A stretch of DNA of 64,000 bases from Pelagibius sp048268885 (GTDB lineage: Bacteria > Pseudomonadota > Alphaproteobacteria > Kiloniellales > Kiloniellaceae), in NCBI GenBank assembly GCA_048268885.1, contig JBLWUP010000015.1:1-64000 (forward strand). The letters run 5' to 3'. Shown piece by piece: positions 56,868-64,000 of this stretch. The stretch's first letter is position 1, and each line of letters begins with the position of its first letter. The position numbers and the translations under genes are program-made. The notes beneath the pieces are model-generated. The model worked only from the letters and a program-made list of their open reading frames with translations, made no database searches and was not told the origin of the DNA.

Positions 56868-58631
56868 ATGACAGCACCGCCGGAATACGATGAAGAGTAC
56901 TGTCGCGCGGCCATGAGCGCCCTCGGGGCGCTGATCGAAAGCGGCGTTCTCGGCGAGACCTCACGGCTGCGCCAGCTTCTGCGCTACCTCGTCATCGAGG
57001 AACTGGAAGGGCGCGGCGAGCGGCTGAAAGCCTATTCCATTGCGACGGATGTCTTCGGCCGCGGGGACGACTTCGACCCGGGAACGGACAGCATCGTACG
57101 CGTCGAGGTCCACCGCCTGAGGCAGGCGCTGGAGCACTACTACGTCACCACGGGCGTCGGCGACCGGGTCCGGATCGAGGTGCCCAAAGGCACTTACCGC
57201 CCCGTGATTACGGCCGTCGCGGCGCAGGAAGCCGGGGCCGGATCCGCACCGGAGGCGGTGTCTGCTGCGCGCCGGCGGCCGGTCCTTTCCGCCCGCGGGC
57301 GGTTGGGATGGCTGGCGGCGGCTCTGGCGGTGCTGTTGATCGCCGGGGCCGGGATTTGGGTCCTGGCGGCGCGCTACGGGGCCGCACCCGGCTCAAGCGA
57401 CAAGGACGAACCGTACCGTATCGCCCTGCAAGTTCTGCCTTTTGCGGCCTTGTCCGACGGCGAGCCGCCGGAGGACCTGGCGATCAGCCTGCGTGAAGAG
57501 GTGATCACCGGCCTTTCCCGGATCAAGGCGCTGACGGTGGTGGTCAGCGACAGCGAGCTGGGCGTACGTACGCCCGCCGCCGGCCCGGTTACCCGCGACG
57601 AACTGGGTATCGGCTACGTCGTGCGCGGCAGCGTGCAGCGGTTCGGCGGCGCGACGCGCGTCGTCATGCAACTGATCGAGGCACGTTCCGGCAGCCTGCT
57701 CTGGGCGCAGTCCTACAAGCAGTCCGGCGACAGCGGCGAGGCGGCCCGAGATCAGTTCATCGCCACCATCATCTCCGAGCTCCGGCCGCACATCTTCGAT
57801 GCCGCCAAACGCGTCCTGGAACCGCAGGACCCCGACTCCCTGACCGCCTGGGAGCTCTACATCCAATCCACCTGGGTGCCCGGCGCGGCGACGAGCTCGC
57901 TGGCCTGGGAAGAGCAGCGTATCGCCCTGGCCGAACGGGCCCTGGCATTGCGTCCGGATTTCGGCCAGGCCCATTCGGTGCTGGCGGACAAGCTGGCCTA
58001 TCTGGCCAGCATCGATCCGCCCTTCGATACCGCGCAACTGCGCCGGGAAGCGGTGTCCCACGCCCAGCGGGCCCTGGAGCTGGCACCTGGCGACGCCGAC
58101 GTCGTGTTCAACGTCTCCGTCTATTACTGGCATATCGGGCGGCTGCGGCAGGCAAGCGACACGACCCGGCGGGTCCTGGAACTGGATCCCAACCATGCCC
58201 TGGCCCGCATGCTGGCCAGCGTCGTCCCCTTCACCTGTGCCGCCCCGCCGCAGGAGGTGCTGCAGAAGGCGGTGGCCTATGACACCTCGCTCTCGCCCGA
58301 CAATCCCATTCGTTGGGTGACCCTCAACTGGATCGCCACCCTCTATATGAACAACGGCAATTTCCAGAGAGCGGCGGAAGCCGGTCGGCGGTCCCGGCTG
58401 ATCTTCAGCACGCCGGTCAGCACCCTGCGCCATGCCGCCGTCCTGCACGAGCTCGGCCGGACCGACGAAGCCCTGGCCCTCGTCGAGGGGCTGCGGAGGA
58501 ACTGGCCGAACCTCGACCCCCGCCACTACGCCAAGATCACGATCCCCCGGCGCTGCCACGGGGAGCCCGGGGCACAGCTGCACGGCCGCCTCTTCAACGC
58601 CCTGGCCGATGCCGTGGAGGCACAGCCCTGA
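56868..58631 (+). CDS. Membrane-anchored TPR protein with N-terminal putative DNA-binding domain
   Basis: A 587-aa protein. Residues about 8-115 form a domain with LRQLLRYLVIEELEGRGERL, KAYSIATDVFGRGDDFDPGT and DSIVRVEVHRLRQALEHYY, a unit seen at the N-terminus of alphaproteobacterial adenylate-cyclase-like and TPR regulators and thought to resemble a winged helix. One transmembrane helix follows (146-170). Residues 183-290 match the TolB-like segment of CadC/adenylate-cyclase-type proteins (IALQVLPFAALSDGEPPEDL). TPR repeats run from about 350 to 565. It may be a one-component membrane regulator. Confidence 0.8.
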   Translation: MTAPPEYDEEYCRAAMSALGALIESGVLGETSRLRQLLRYLVIEELEGRGERLKAYSIATDVFGRGDDFDPGTDSIVRVEVHRLRQALEHYYVTTGVGDRVRIEVPKGTYRPVITAVAAQEAGAGSAPEAVSAARRRPVLSARGRLGWLAAALAVLLIAGAGIWVLAARYGAAPGSSDKDEPYRIALQVLPFAALSDGEPPEDLAISLREEVITGLSRIKALTVVVSDSELGVRTPAAGPVTRDELGIGYVVRGSVQRFGGATRVVMQLIEARSGSLLWAQSYKQSGDSGEAARDQFIATIISELRPHIFDAAKRVLEPQDPDSLTAWELYIQSTWVPGAATSSLAWEEQRIALAERALALRPDFGQAHSVLADKLAYLASIDPPFDTAQLRREAVSHAQRALELAPGDADVVFNVSVYYWHIGRLRQASDTTRRVLELDPNHALARMLASVVPFTCAAPPQEVLQKAVAYDTSLSPDNPIRWVTLNWIATLYMNNGNFQRAAEAGRRSRLIFSTPVSTLRHAAVLHELGRTDEALALVEGLRRNWPNLDPRHYAKITIPRRCHGEPGAQLHGRLFNALADAVEAQP

Positions 58632-58956
58632 AGCGGGCGGGCCGTGCCGCGCCCGGCGCCGATTTCGGCGGCGCTTTTCCAACCCCAACGGTCACACCGA
58701 ACTTATTGGAATTATTGATTTTAACACCGTTACAACGGTGTTGATACTTACCCCTTGCAGTTCAACCTGCGAGATTGGGGCGTCGTTGAGGACAGCGACA
58801 GGGATGCGGACGCGGGTGCCGGAGAGCGGCCCCCGCCGCGCGACTTTTCACAGCTAAGGCCAGCCACGATCCAATGCCGCGCCGCTCAGGGCTCGCGCAG
58901 GCGGCGGTGGATTTGTTGGGCGAAAGGGGAGCGCAAAGCCAAAGGAATGTAGTGGT
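58632..58956. other. Intergenic region with a perfect 20-bp palindrome
   Basis: A 325-nt gap ahead of the receiver-domain gene. AACACCGTT (58723-58731) and AACGGTGTT (58734-58742) form a perfect 9-bp inverted repeat around AC. It sits in AT-rich DNA (TTATTGGAATTATTGATTTT upstream). With a 2-nt centre it is a poor RNA hairpin but a good dimer-binding site. AAAGGA (58941-58946) is the ribosome-binding site of the next gene. No gene is seen. Confidence 0.5.
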
Positions 58957-59430
58957 ATGGATAGCTCAATATACTCGACAATTATCGTAAATCCTCATGA
59001 GGAGACGGTTCAGAGGATCGCCAGCATTGCCAGCGCGCTGGGCGAGTCCGTGGCTGTCGTCGACAGCAAGGAACAGTTCCTGGCCGTCTATTCGTCGAAC
59101 GTTCGGTGCATCGTCCTGGAGGTCTCGACCCCGAATTTCTGCGGCATTGAAGTGATCCGCCATCTGGGCGAGACGCACTGCCAGGCGGCGCTGGTGCTGA
59201 CGACGGACATCTCTCCCGATCTGCTGAACCTGGCGTGGAAATTGGCCACGGCCATGGGAATCGTGGTCGCCGATGTGCTGTTGAAGCCCTTGAGCGCGGA
59301 ACGCCTGCAGGAGGCGCTGATCGCCGCGACCGACCCGGGGGTCTTGGCCAAGCTGCGGGCCCATCAGGCGGCTTCCCCCACCGCCCGGCAGGAGCCGATG
59401 GACTACGGCAGCGACTGCAAGTGCGGCTGA
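58957..59430 (+). CDS. Degenerate response-regulator receiver protein
   Basis: A 157-aa single-domain protein with the receiver layout. The acidic pair is replaced by N12-P13 (IIVNPHEE), the phospho-acceptor Asp by Glu (E55 in CIVLEVSTPNFCGIEV), and the lysine is kept (K110-P111 in VLLKPLS). The T/S switch position reads LTTD. It therefore probably cannot be phosphorylated normally and may mimic an active receiver. C-terminus ends CKCG. No output domain or partner kinase is adjacent. Confidence 0.8.
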   Translation: MDSSIYSTIIVNPHEETVQRIASIASALGESVAVVDSKEQFLAVYSSNVRCIVLEVSTPNFCGIEVIRHLGETHCQAALVLTTDISPDLLNLAWKLATAMGIVVADVLLKPLSAERLQEALIAATDPGVLAKLRAHQAASPTARQEPMDYGSDCKCG

Positions 59431-59455
59431 TGAAGCTCGACCTGGGCAGGCAGTC

Positions 59456-59926
59456 CTAGTTTTTCGATACTTGCTGCGCGGAAACGTTGCCCGGTCGACC
59501 GTAGAGGTCGCGGGCGCGGGTTTCGAAGGCGGCGACCATGCGGCGCACGGCTTCGTGGAACAGGCCCTCGATGACCTTCTGCAGCAGCTTGTTGCGGAAC
59601 TCGAAGTCGACGTAGAAGTCGATCAGACAGCCTTCCGGGTGATCCTCGAAGACCCAGTGGTTCTCCAGGTACTTGAAGGGCCCCTCGGCGTAGGTCACGT
59701 CGATGCGCTGTTCGGCGGGATTGGGCGCGACCCGGCTGGTGAAGCGTTCGCGGAACATCTTGAAACCGATGATCAGGTCCGCGACGATCAGGTCTTCCTG
59801 GCGCGTCTTCACACGCGCGCCCAGGCACCAGGGCAGGAATTCCGGGTAGCGCTCGATATCCACCACCAGCTCGTAGAGCTGATCCGGGTTGTAGGGCAGC
59901 ACCCGTTTTTCTTTGTGAACCGGCAT
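59456..59926 (-). CDS. COQ10/RatA-type START-domain protein
   Basis: A 156-aa coenzyme-Q-binding START-like protein. It has VLPYNPDQLYELVVDIERYP, EFLPWCLGARV, FRERFTSRV and VDFEFRNKLLQKVIEGLF. In mitochondria the homologue COQ10 supports ubiquinone function; in E. coli RatA was described as affecting ribosome assembly. Position between lipA and the pgpA/cinA cluster is conserved in alphaproteobacteria. Confidence 0.92.
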   Translation of the reverse strand: MPVHKEKRVLPYNPDQLYELVVDIERYPEFLPWCLGARVKTRQEDLIVADLIIGFKMFRERFTSRVAPNPAEQRIDVTYAEGPFKYLENHWVFEDHPEGCLIDFYVDFEFRNKLLQKVIEGLFHEAVRRMVAAFETRARDLYGRPGNVSAQQVSKN

Positions 59927-59993
59927 AACTGAAGAATAAGAGCCTTAACTTGCCAGGTACTTAACCCGCGTCCCCTGCGAAGAGTTCCTGGCC

Positions 59994-60959
59994 CTAGCCG
60001 GCCGCGGCCAGCTTGGCCTCGCGGGCGGCGCGCAGCTGCGCGAAGTCCTCGCCGGCGTGATAGGAGGAGCGGGTCAGGGGCGTGGCCGAGACCATGAGGA
60101 AGCCCTTGTTGTAGGCCATGCCCTCGTACTGCTTGAATTCCTCCGGCGTCACGAAGCGGTCGACCACGTGATGCTTGGGCGTCGGCTGCAGGTACTGGCC
60201 GATGGTCAGGAAATCGACGTCGGCCGAGCGCAGGTCGTCCATCACCTGCAGCACCTCCGACTTGCTCTCTCCCAGCCCGACCATGATGCCCGACTTGGTG
60301 AAGATCGAGGGATCGATCCGCTTCACCTCGTCCAGCAGGCGCAGCGAGTGAAAATAGCGCGCGCCGGGGCGCACCTCGGTGTAAAGCCGCGGCACGGTCT
60401 CCAGGTTGTGGTTGAAGACGTCCGGCTTGGCCGCGACGACGACTTCCAGGGCGCCTTCCTTGCGCAGGAAGTCCGGCGTCAGGATCTCGATGGTGGTCTC
60501 CGGCGCCGCTTTGCGGATCGCCCCGATGACCTCGGCGAAGTGCTGCGCCCCGCCGTCGGCAAGGTCGTCGCGGTCGACCGAGGTGATGACCACGTGCTTC
60601 AGGCCCAGCTTGGCCACGGTCTGGGCGACGTTGGTCGGCTCGAAGGGGTCGAGGGCGTTCGGCTTGCCGGTCGCCACGTTGCAGAAGGAACAGGCGCGCG
60701 TGCAGATGCCGCCCATGATCATCATGGTGGCGTGGCGCTGCGCCCAGCACTCGCCGATGTTCGGGCAGGCGGCCTCCTCGCAGACCGTGTGGAGCCCGTG
60801 CTCCTTCACGATCCGGCGGGTCTCCTGATATTCCTTGGAGACCGGCGCCTTGACCCGGATCCAGGCCGGCTTGCGCTTCACCTCCTGGTCCGGCTTGTGG
60901 GCCTTCTCAGGGTGGCGGAGGCGCTGTTCTGTGAGTTTTTCGGTCATCTGGCCCGTCAT
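59994..60959 (-). CDS. lipA: Lipoyl synthase
   Basis: A 321-aa radical-SAM enzyme inserting two sulfurs into octanoyl groups. The auxiliary cluster cysteines are C60, C65 and C71 (CEEAACPNIGEC); the SAM cluster cysteines are C86, C90 and C93 (CTRACSFC). It lies 9 nt after lpdA. The ATG at 60959 sits directly at an AGAGGA; a second in-frame ATG at 60947 has that sequence 12 nt upstream, so the exact start is unsure. Confidence 0.96.
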   Translation of the reverse strand: MTGQMTEKLTEQRLRHPEKAHKPDQEVKRKPAWIRVKAPVSKEYQETRRIVKEHGLHTVCEEAACPNIGECWAQRHATMMIMGGICTRACSFCNVATGKPNALDPFEPTNVAQTVAKLGLKHVVITSVDRDDLADGGAQHFAEVIGAIRKAAPETTIEILTPDFLRKEGALEVVVAAKPDVFNHNLETVPRLYTEVRPGARYFHSLRLLDEVKRIDPSIFTKSGIMVGLGESKSEVLQVMDDLRSADVDFLTIGQYLQPTPKHHVVDRFVTPEEFKQYEGMAYNKGFLMVSATPLTRSSYHAGEDFAQLRAAREAKLAAAG

Positions 60960-60968
60960 TCCTCTGGC

Positions 60969-62372
60969 CTACATGTGGATGACGCGGCCGTAAGCGTCAA
61001 GCACCGACTCGTGCATCATCTCCGAGAGGGTCGGATGCGGGAAAACCGTGTGCATCAGCTCGGCCTCGGTGGTCTCCAGGCCCATGGCGACCACGTAGCC
61101 CTGGATCAGCTCGGTAACCTCCGCCCCCACCATGTGGGCGCCCAGCAGTTGGCCGGTCTTGGCGTCGAAGACGGTCTTCACCATGCCGTCGGGCTCGCCG
61201 AGCGCGATGGCCTTGCCGTTGCCGATGAACGGGAAGCGCCCGACCTTGAGGTCATAGCCGGCCTCCTTGGCCTTCTTCTCGGTCAGGCCGACGCTCGCCA
61301 CCTGCGGATGGCAGTAGGTGCAGCCGGGGATCTGCTCCTTCTTCATGGGATGCACGTCGTTCAACCCGGCGATCTTCTCCACGCAGATGACGCCCTCGTG
61401 CTCGGCCTTGTGGGCCAGCATTGGCGGCCCGGCGACGTCGCCGATGGCATAGATGCCCGGCTCGGCCGTGCGGCCGTACTCGTCGATGACGATGCAGCCG
61501 CGGTCGGTCTTCACCTTGGTGCTCTCCAGGCCGATGTCCTCGATGTTGCCCTGCACGCCGACGGCGGAGATGACGCGGTCGACGGTGATCTCGGACTTCT
61601 TGCCGGCCTTGTCCTCGACGGTGGCGGTGACGTTGTCCGATCCCTTCTTCACGCCGGTCACCTTGGCCTCGGTCATGATCTTGAGGCCGCGCTTTTCCAG
61701 CTGCTTGCGGGCCAGCTTGGAAATCTCCTCGTCCTCCACCGGCATGATCTGCGGCAGGACCTCCACCACGGTGACCTCGGCGCCCATGGAATGGAAGAAG
61801 GAGGCGAACTCGATGCCGATGGCGCCGGAGCCGATGACCAGCAGCGACTTCGGCATCTTCTCCGGCACCATGGCTTCGAAGTAAGTCCAGATCAGCTTCT
61901 TGTCCGGCTCGATGCCCGGCAGGGCGCGCGGCCTTGCGCCGGTCGCCAGGATGATGTGCTTGGCGCTCAGGTCGTCGAGCTTCTTGCCGTCCTTGGCCAC
62001 GCTCACCTTGCCGGGGCCGGTCAGCTTGGCGGTGCCGTCGACGACCGTCACCTTGTTTTTCTTCAGCAGATGGCCGACGCCGCCGTTCAGCTGCTTGGAG
62101 ACCTTGCGCGAGCGCTGCACGACCTTGCCGACGTCGAAGCCGACGTTATCGGCTTTCAGGCCATAGGCATCGGCGTGCTGCATGTAGTGATAGATCTCCG
62201 CCGAGCGCAGCAGCGCCTTGGTCGGGATGCAGCCCCAGTTCAGGCAGATGCCGCCCAGGTGCTGCTTCTCCACCACGCAGACCTTCATCTTCAGCTGCGC
62301 GGCGCGGATCGCGGCCACGTAGCCGCCCGGTCCGCCGCCCACGACAATGAGATCGAAATTCGTATCAGCCAC
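60969..62372 (-). CDS. lpdA: Dihydrolipoyl dehydrogenase (E3)
   Basis: A 467-aa FAD disulfide reductase reoxidising dihydrolipoamide in 2-oxoacid dehydrogenase complexes. It has VVGGGPGGYVAAIRAAQ, the redox pair C43–C48 in GGICLNWGCIPTKAL, the NAD motif VIGSGAIGIEFASFF and the C-terminal HPTLSEMMHE active-site His-Glu. The start is GTG 62372 with AGAGGAGA upstream. No pyruvate dehydrogenase E1/E2 gene precedes it in this window, unlike many relatives. Confidence 0.96.
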   Translation of the reverse strand: MADTNFDLIVVGGGPGGYVAAIRAAQLKMKVCVVEKQHLGGICLNWGCIPTKALLRSAEIYHYMQHADAYGLKADNVGFDVGKVVQRSRKVSKQLNGGVGHLLKKNKVTVVDGTAKLTGPGKVSVAKDGKKLDDLSAKHIILATGARPRALPGIEPDKKLIWTYFEAMVPEKMPKSLLVIGSGAIGIEFASFFHSMGAEVTVVEVLPQIMPVEDEEISKLARKQLEKRGLKIMTEAKVTGVKKGSDNVTATVEDKAGKKSEITVDRVISAVGVQGNIEDIGLESTKVKTDRGCIVIDEYGRTAEPGIYAIGDVAGPPMLAHKAEHEGVICVEKIAGLNDVHPMKKEQIPGCTYCHPQVASVGLTEKKAKEAGYDLKVGRFPFIGNGKAIALGEPDGMVKTVFDAKTGQLLGAHMVGAEVTELIQGYVVAMGLETTEAELMHTVFPHPTLSEMMHESVLDAYGRVIHM

Positions 62373-62475
62373 GTAATCTCTCCTCTAGGCCCGGTCGCTG
62401 CCACATGCGTTCATGCGCCGCCTGCCGTTCACACTCTGACTGCCGTCGTTACAACCATGGCGCCACCCCTCCACT

Positions 62476-62576
62476 GTCACCCTCGGGCTTGACCCGAGGG
62501 TCCATGCTTCGGCTTGGCGCCCGGCCTCTGCCATGGATCCCGGCTCGCGCTCGCAGGCTCGCTTGGCCGGGATGAC
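62476..62576. repeat. Second REPIN-like paired palindrome
   Basis: Hairpin one (62476-62504) starts GTCACCCTCGGGCTTGA and ends GAGGGTCCA. Hairpin two (62534-62576) starts TGGATCCCGGCTCGCG and ends GGCCGGGATGAC, with a longer loop than in the first doublet. The plan GTC..CCC..CTTGA..GGG..CCA / TGGATCCC..GGGATGAC equals that at 6873-6995. It lies between the start of lpdA and the end of the paralogue array. Confidence 0.72.
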
Positions 62577-62615
62577 GAGCTGGGTAAACCGTGGAGATGT
62601 GTGAATACCCCTGCC

Positions 62616-63260
62616 TCATTCCGGCGGATCCCAGATACTCGGCTCGGGCAAGCGGCCGGAGATCCAAGCGATAGTTGACGTCATCATTCTGGCTTCGATG
62701 TCCGTCGTGTCGCTCACTGTCTCCGGATTGTAGAAGATGCCAACAGGCACGTACTGAGAAAGGTATCCCACCAGATCGATGTGCCAGGCGCCTGCTTCCT
62801 TCCTTAGGAAGATTGCCGCATCGTCCGGGATCCCATCCGCCCGCAACAGGAAAGCCTGCGCTTCATCGCCCTCGACATAGATCTCGTCTATTTCTGCATT
62901 CGCGAGATTGCGAACAGCGAACAGGCGCTCCTTGACAGCGTAGGCGACCGGGTCCGAGTTCGCCATCCTGCGCAGCTCCTCCGCGTTGATGCTGTGGCGG
63001 AGCAGCAGGACGGCAAGCTGTTCGAGTGACGACAAGGATTTCAGCTGATCCCATTCCATGTTCAAGGCCGGGCCAAGGCTGTCGCGCAGCAGTTTGTGGC
63101 TTTCGGCGCTTGTCAATCCAGAGGCGGAAACGCTATCACCCTCGATCAACGCCGTGCGGTAGGCGCCAAGCGCCTCGGCCACGGCGGCCTGATCGTCTAG
63201 TGGCAGAGCCGGGCTTGAGGGCGCAATCACAAGCGCAATAACGAGCGCGCGAAGTCTCAT
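62616..63260 (-). CDS. Secreted protein of the W(D/N)PP paralogue array, copy 1
   Basis: A 214-aa exported protein. The signal peptide is MRLRALVIALVIAPSSPALP. The mature part has AYRTALIEGDSVSASGLTSA, LLRHSINAEELRRM, DPVAYAV and HIDLVGYLSQ, and ends PEPSIWDPPE. It is clearly homologous to the next gene, with the same layout and ending. The ATG overlaps that gene's stop (ATGA). No named family recognised; the helical N-terminal half and the beta-strand W-x-x-D-L segment resemble DUF4878-like or NTF2-like periplasmic proteins only loosely. Confidence 0.8.
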   Translation of the reverse strand: MRLRALVIALVIAPSSPALPLDDQAAVAEALGAYRTALIEGDSVSASGLTSAESHKLLRDSLGPALNMEWDQLKSLSSLEQLAVLLLRHSINAEELRRMANSDPVAYAVKERLFAVRNLANAEIDEIYVEGDEAQAFLLRADGIPDDAAIFLRKEAGAWHIDLVGYLSQYVPVGIFYNPETVSDTTDIEARMMTSTIAWISGRLPEPSIWDPPE

Positions 63261-63904
63261 CCCGGCGGGTTCCAGATGTTGGCATCCGGTGCGCGGCCGG
63301 TGATGAGATGAATGATGAGCGGCACCACGGCGTTGTTGCCGTCGCTGCCGTTGAGCTGCGACAGGAAACCCGCCTGGCTTTCGAAGACCGCGCGGAAGGG
63401 CGCGATGGAGGACAGCAGGTCGAAGCGCCAGGTGCCCGCCTCCTCCTTGAAATGGACGTTCACCGGGATCGGCGAACCGGTGAGGTTCGACAGCGGCGCC
63501 TGCGCCTGAGTGCCGGCGACGGTGAAGCTCTCGGCCTCCAGCTTCTCGACATCGTTCATGTCGAAGGCCTTCTGGTCGACCGCATAGGCCACCGGGTCGC
63601 CGTCCTTCATGGCGCGCAGCTGCTCGGCTTTCATGTTGTGGCGCAGCATCAGCACGGAGATCTGGTCCAGCAGCGGCAACGCCTGCAGGTCGCCCGCCGG
63701 CATGGTCAGCGCGCGGTCCAGGGTCTGCTTCAGGTAGGCGTGGGTGTCCGCGGAGGTCAGCTTGGACGCCTTGGCGCCGTCGCCGTCGATCAGCGCCTGC
63801 TTGTAGGCGGCGAAGCTCTGCTCCACGGCCGCCGGGCCGTCCTGCGCGGCAGCCGGCGCGGCCAGCAGGGCCAGAAGGGCCATTATGACGAGGGGCAGTC
63901 TCAT
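63257..63904 (-). CDS. Secreted protein of the W(D/N)PP paralogue array, copy 2
   Basis: A 215-aa exported protein with the signal peptide MRLPLVIMALLALLAAPAAA. It shares with copy 1 AYKQALIDGDGAKASKLTSA, LMLRHNMKAEQLRAM, DGDPVAYAVD and the end APDANIWNPPG. Its central insert (NLTGSPIPVNVHFKEEAGTW) parallels the IFLRKEAGAWHID strand of copy 1. The start overlaps the stop of the third copy by four bases, so all three are translationally coupled. Confidence 0.82.
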   Translation of the reverse strand: MRLPLVIMALLALLAAPAAAQDGPAAVEQSFAAYKQALIDGDGAKASKLTSADTHAYLKQTLDRALTMPAGDLQALPLLDQISVLMLRHNMKAEQLRAMKDGDPVAYAVDQKAFDMNDVEKLEAESFTVAGTQAQAPLSNLTGSPIPVNVHFKEEAGTWRFDLLSSIAPFRAVFESQAGFLSQLNGSDGNNAVVPLIIHLITGRAPDANIWNPPG

Positions 63905-64000
63905 AGCGGCGGATCCCAGATGGCCGGCGTGACTTTCTCGCCGGTGCTGCTTTCCAGGGATTTGCGAAGCAGTTCTTCCTCGCTCATACCGGACAGGGCC
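63901..64000 (-). CDS. C-terminal end of a third W(D/N)PP paralogue, partial
   Basis: The minus-strand frame from the window edge reads LSGMSEEELLRKSLESSTGE and then KVTPAIWDPPL before TGA at 63903-63901. The I-W-D-P-P ending matches copies 1 and 2, so this is the last part of a third member. The helix MSEEELLRKSLE may belong to a different upstream domain. The stop overlaps the start of copy 2 (CTATGAG). Confidence 0.65.
   Translation of the reverse strand, partial: ALSGMSEEELLRKSLESSTGEKVTPAIWDPPL

Noticed and set aside
60057..62492. 811-codon plus-strand frame
   Set aside because: Antisense to lipA and lpdA; amino-acid composition is that of a GC-rich shadow.

Overview
This 64 kb window is GC-rich bacterial chromosome, most likely from an alphaproteobacterium of the Rhodospirillales type. 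The main reason is gene order: rlpA–PBP5–tmk–holB–metG–tatD–MBL hydrolase; dusB–ntrB–ntrC–ntrY–ntrX–trkA–dat–HAD–hfq–hflX; fused ispDF–pgpA–cinA; and lpdA–lipA–ratA/COQ10. A fused ispDF, the short MetRS form, NtrYX beside NtrBC and a HrcA/CIRCE-controlled groESL all fit that group. All family names come from reading motifs and lengths by eye; no database search was run. No tRNA, rRNA, CRISPR array or complete insertion sequence was seen.

Layout. 0–6.8 kb: a tightly packed plus-strand core operon for cell wall, thymidylate, replication clamp loader and methionyl-tRNA synthesis. 6.8–15 kb: an orphan oligopeptide-type binding protein, a GNAT, a DUF1127 protein, panB, then an accessory stretch (about 11.4–14.4 kb) of small unknown proteins, a LuxR-type HTH reading frame and a broken HTH remnant. 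15–21.5 kb: gph, a PAS_5 protein, mazG, a frameshifted DUF2938 gene, a hydroxyisobutyrate-dehydrogenase-like gene, a second DUF1127 gene and a small SET-domain protein. 21.6–28.8 kb: a MocR regulator and a spermidine/putrescine-type ABC transporter, followed by a binding protein with no signal peptide. 29.1–32.7 kb: an exported sulfatase, an exported HAD protein and an exported formylglycine-generating enzyme. 33.2–37.5 kb: an orphan NarL-type regulator, a beta-alanine–pyruvate-type aminotransferase, alanine dehydrogenase and an inositol-monophosphatase-family protein. 37.6–52.1 kb: groESL and a long minus-strand core run from hflX to dusB, including both Ntr two-component systems. 52.4–62.4 kb: a YpjD-like cytochrome assembly protein, ispDF–pgpA–cinA, an accessory block (CPBP protease, small protein, large TPR membrane protein, degenerate receiver), then ratA, lipA and lpdA. 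62.6–64 kb: three tandem, translationally coupled secreted paralogues that share a C-terminal W(D/N)PP ending; the third runs off the window.

The most unusual items are the all-exported sulfatase–HAD–FGE operon, the W(D/N)PP paralogue array, an element shared upstream of both DUF1127 genes, a cluster of three TGGT-N2/3-ACCA operator-like sites, two paired-hairpin (REPIN-like) repeats 55 kb apart, and a receiver protein with Glu at the phosphorylation site. I did not find a clear-cut new defence or mobile system.
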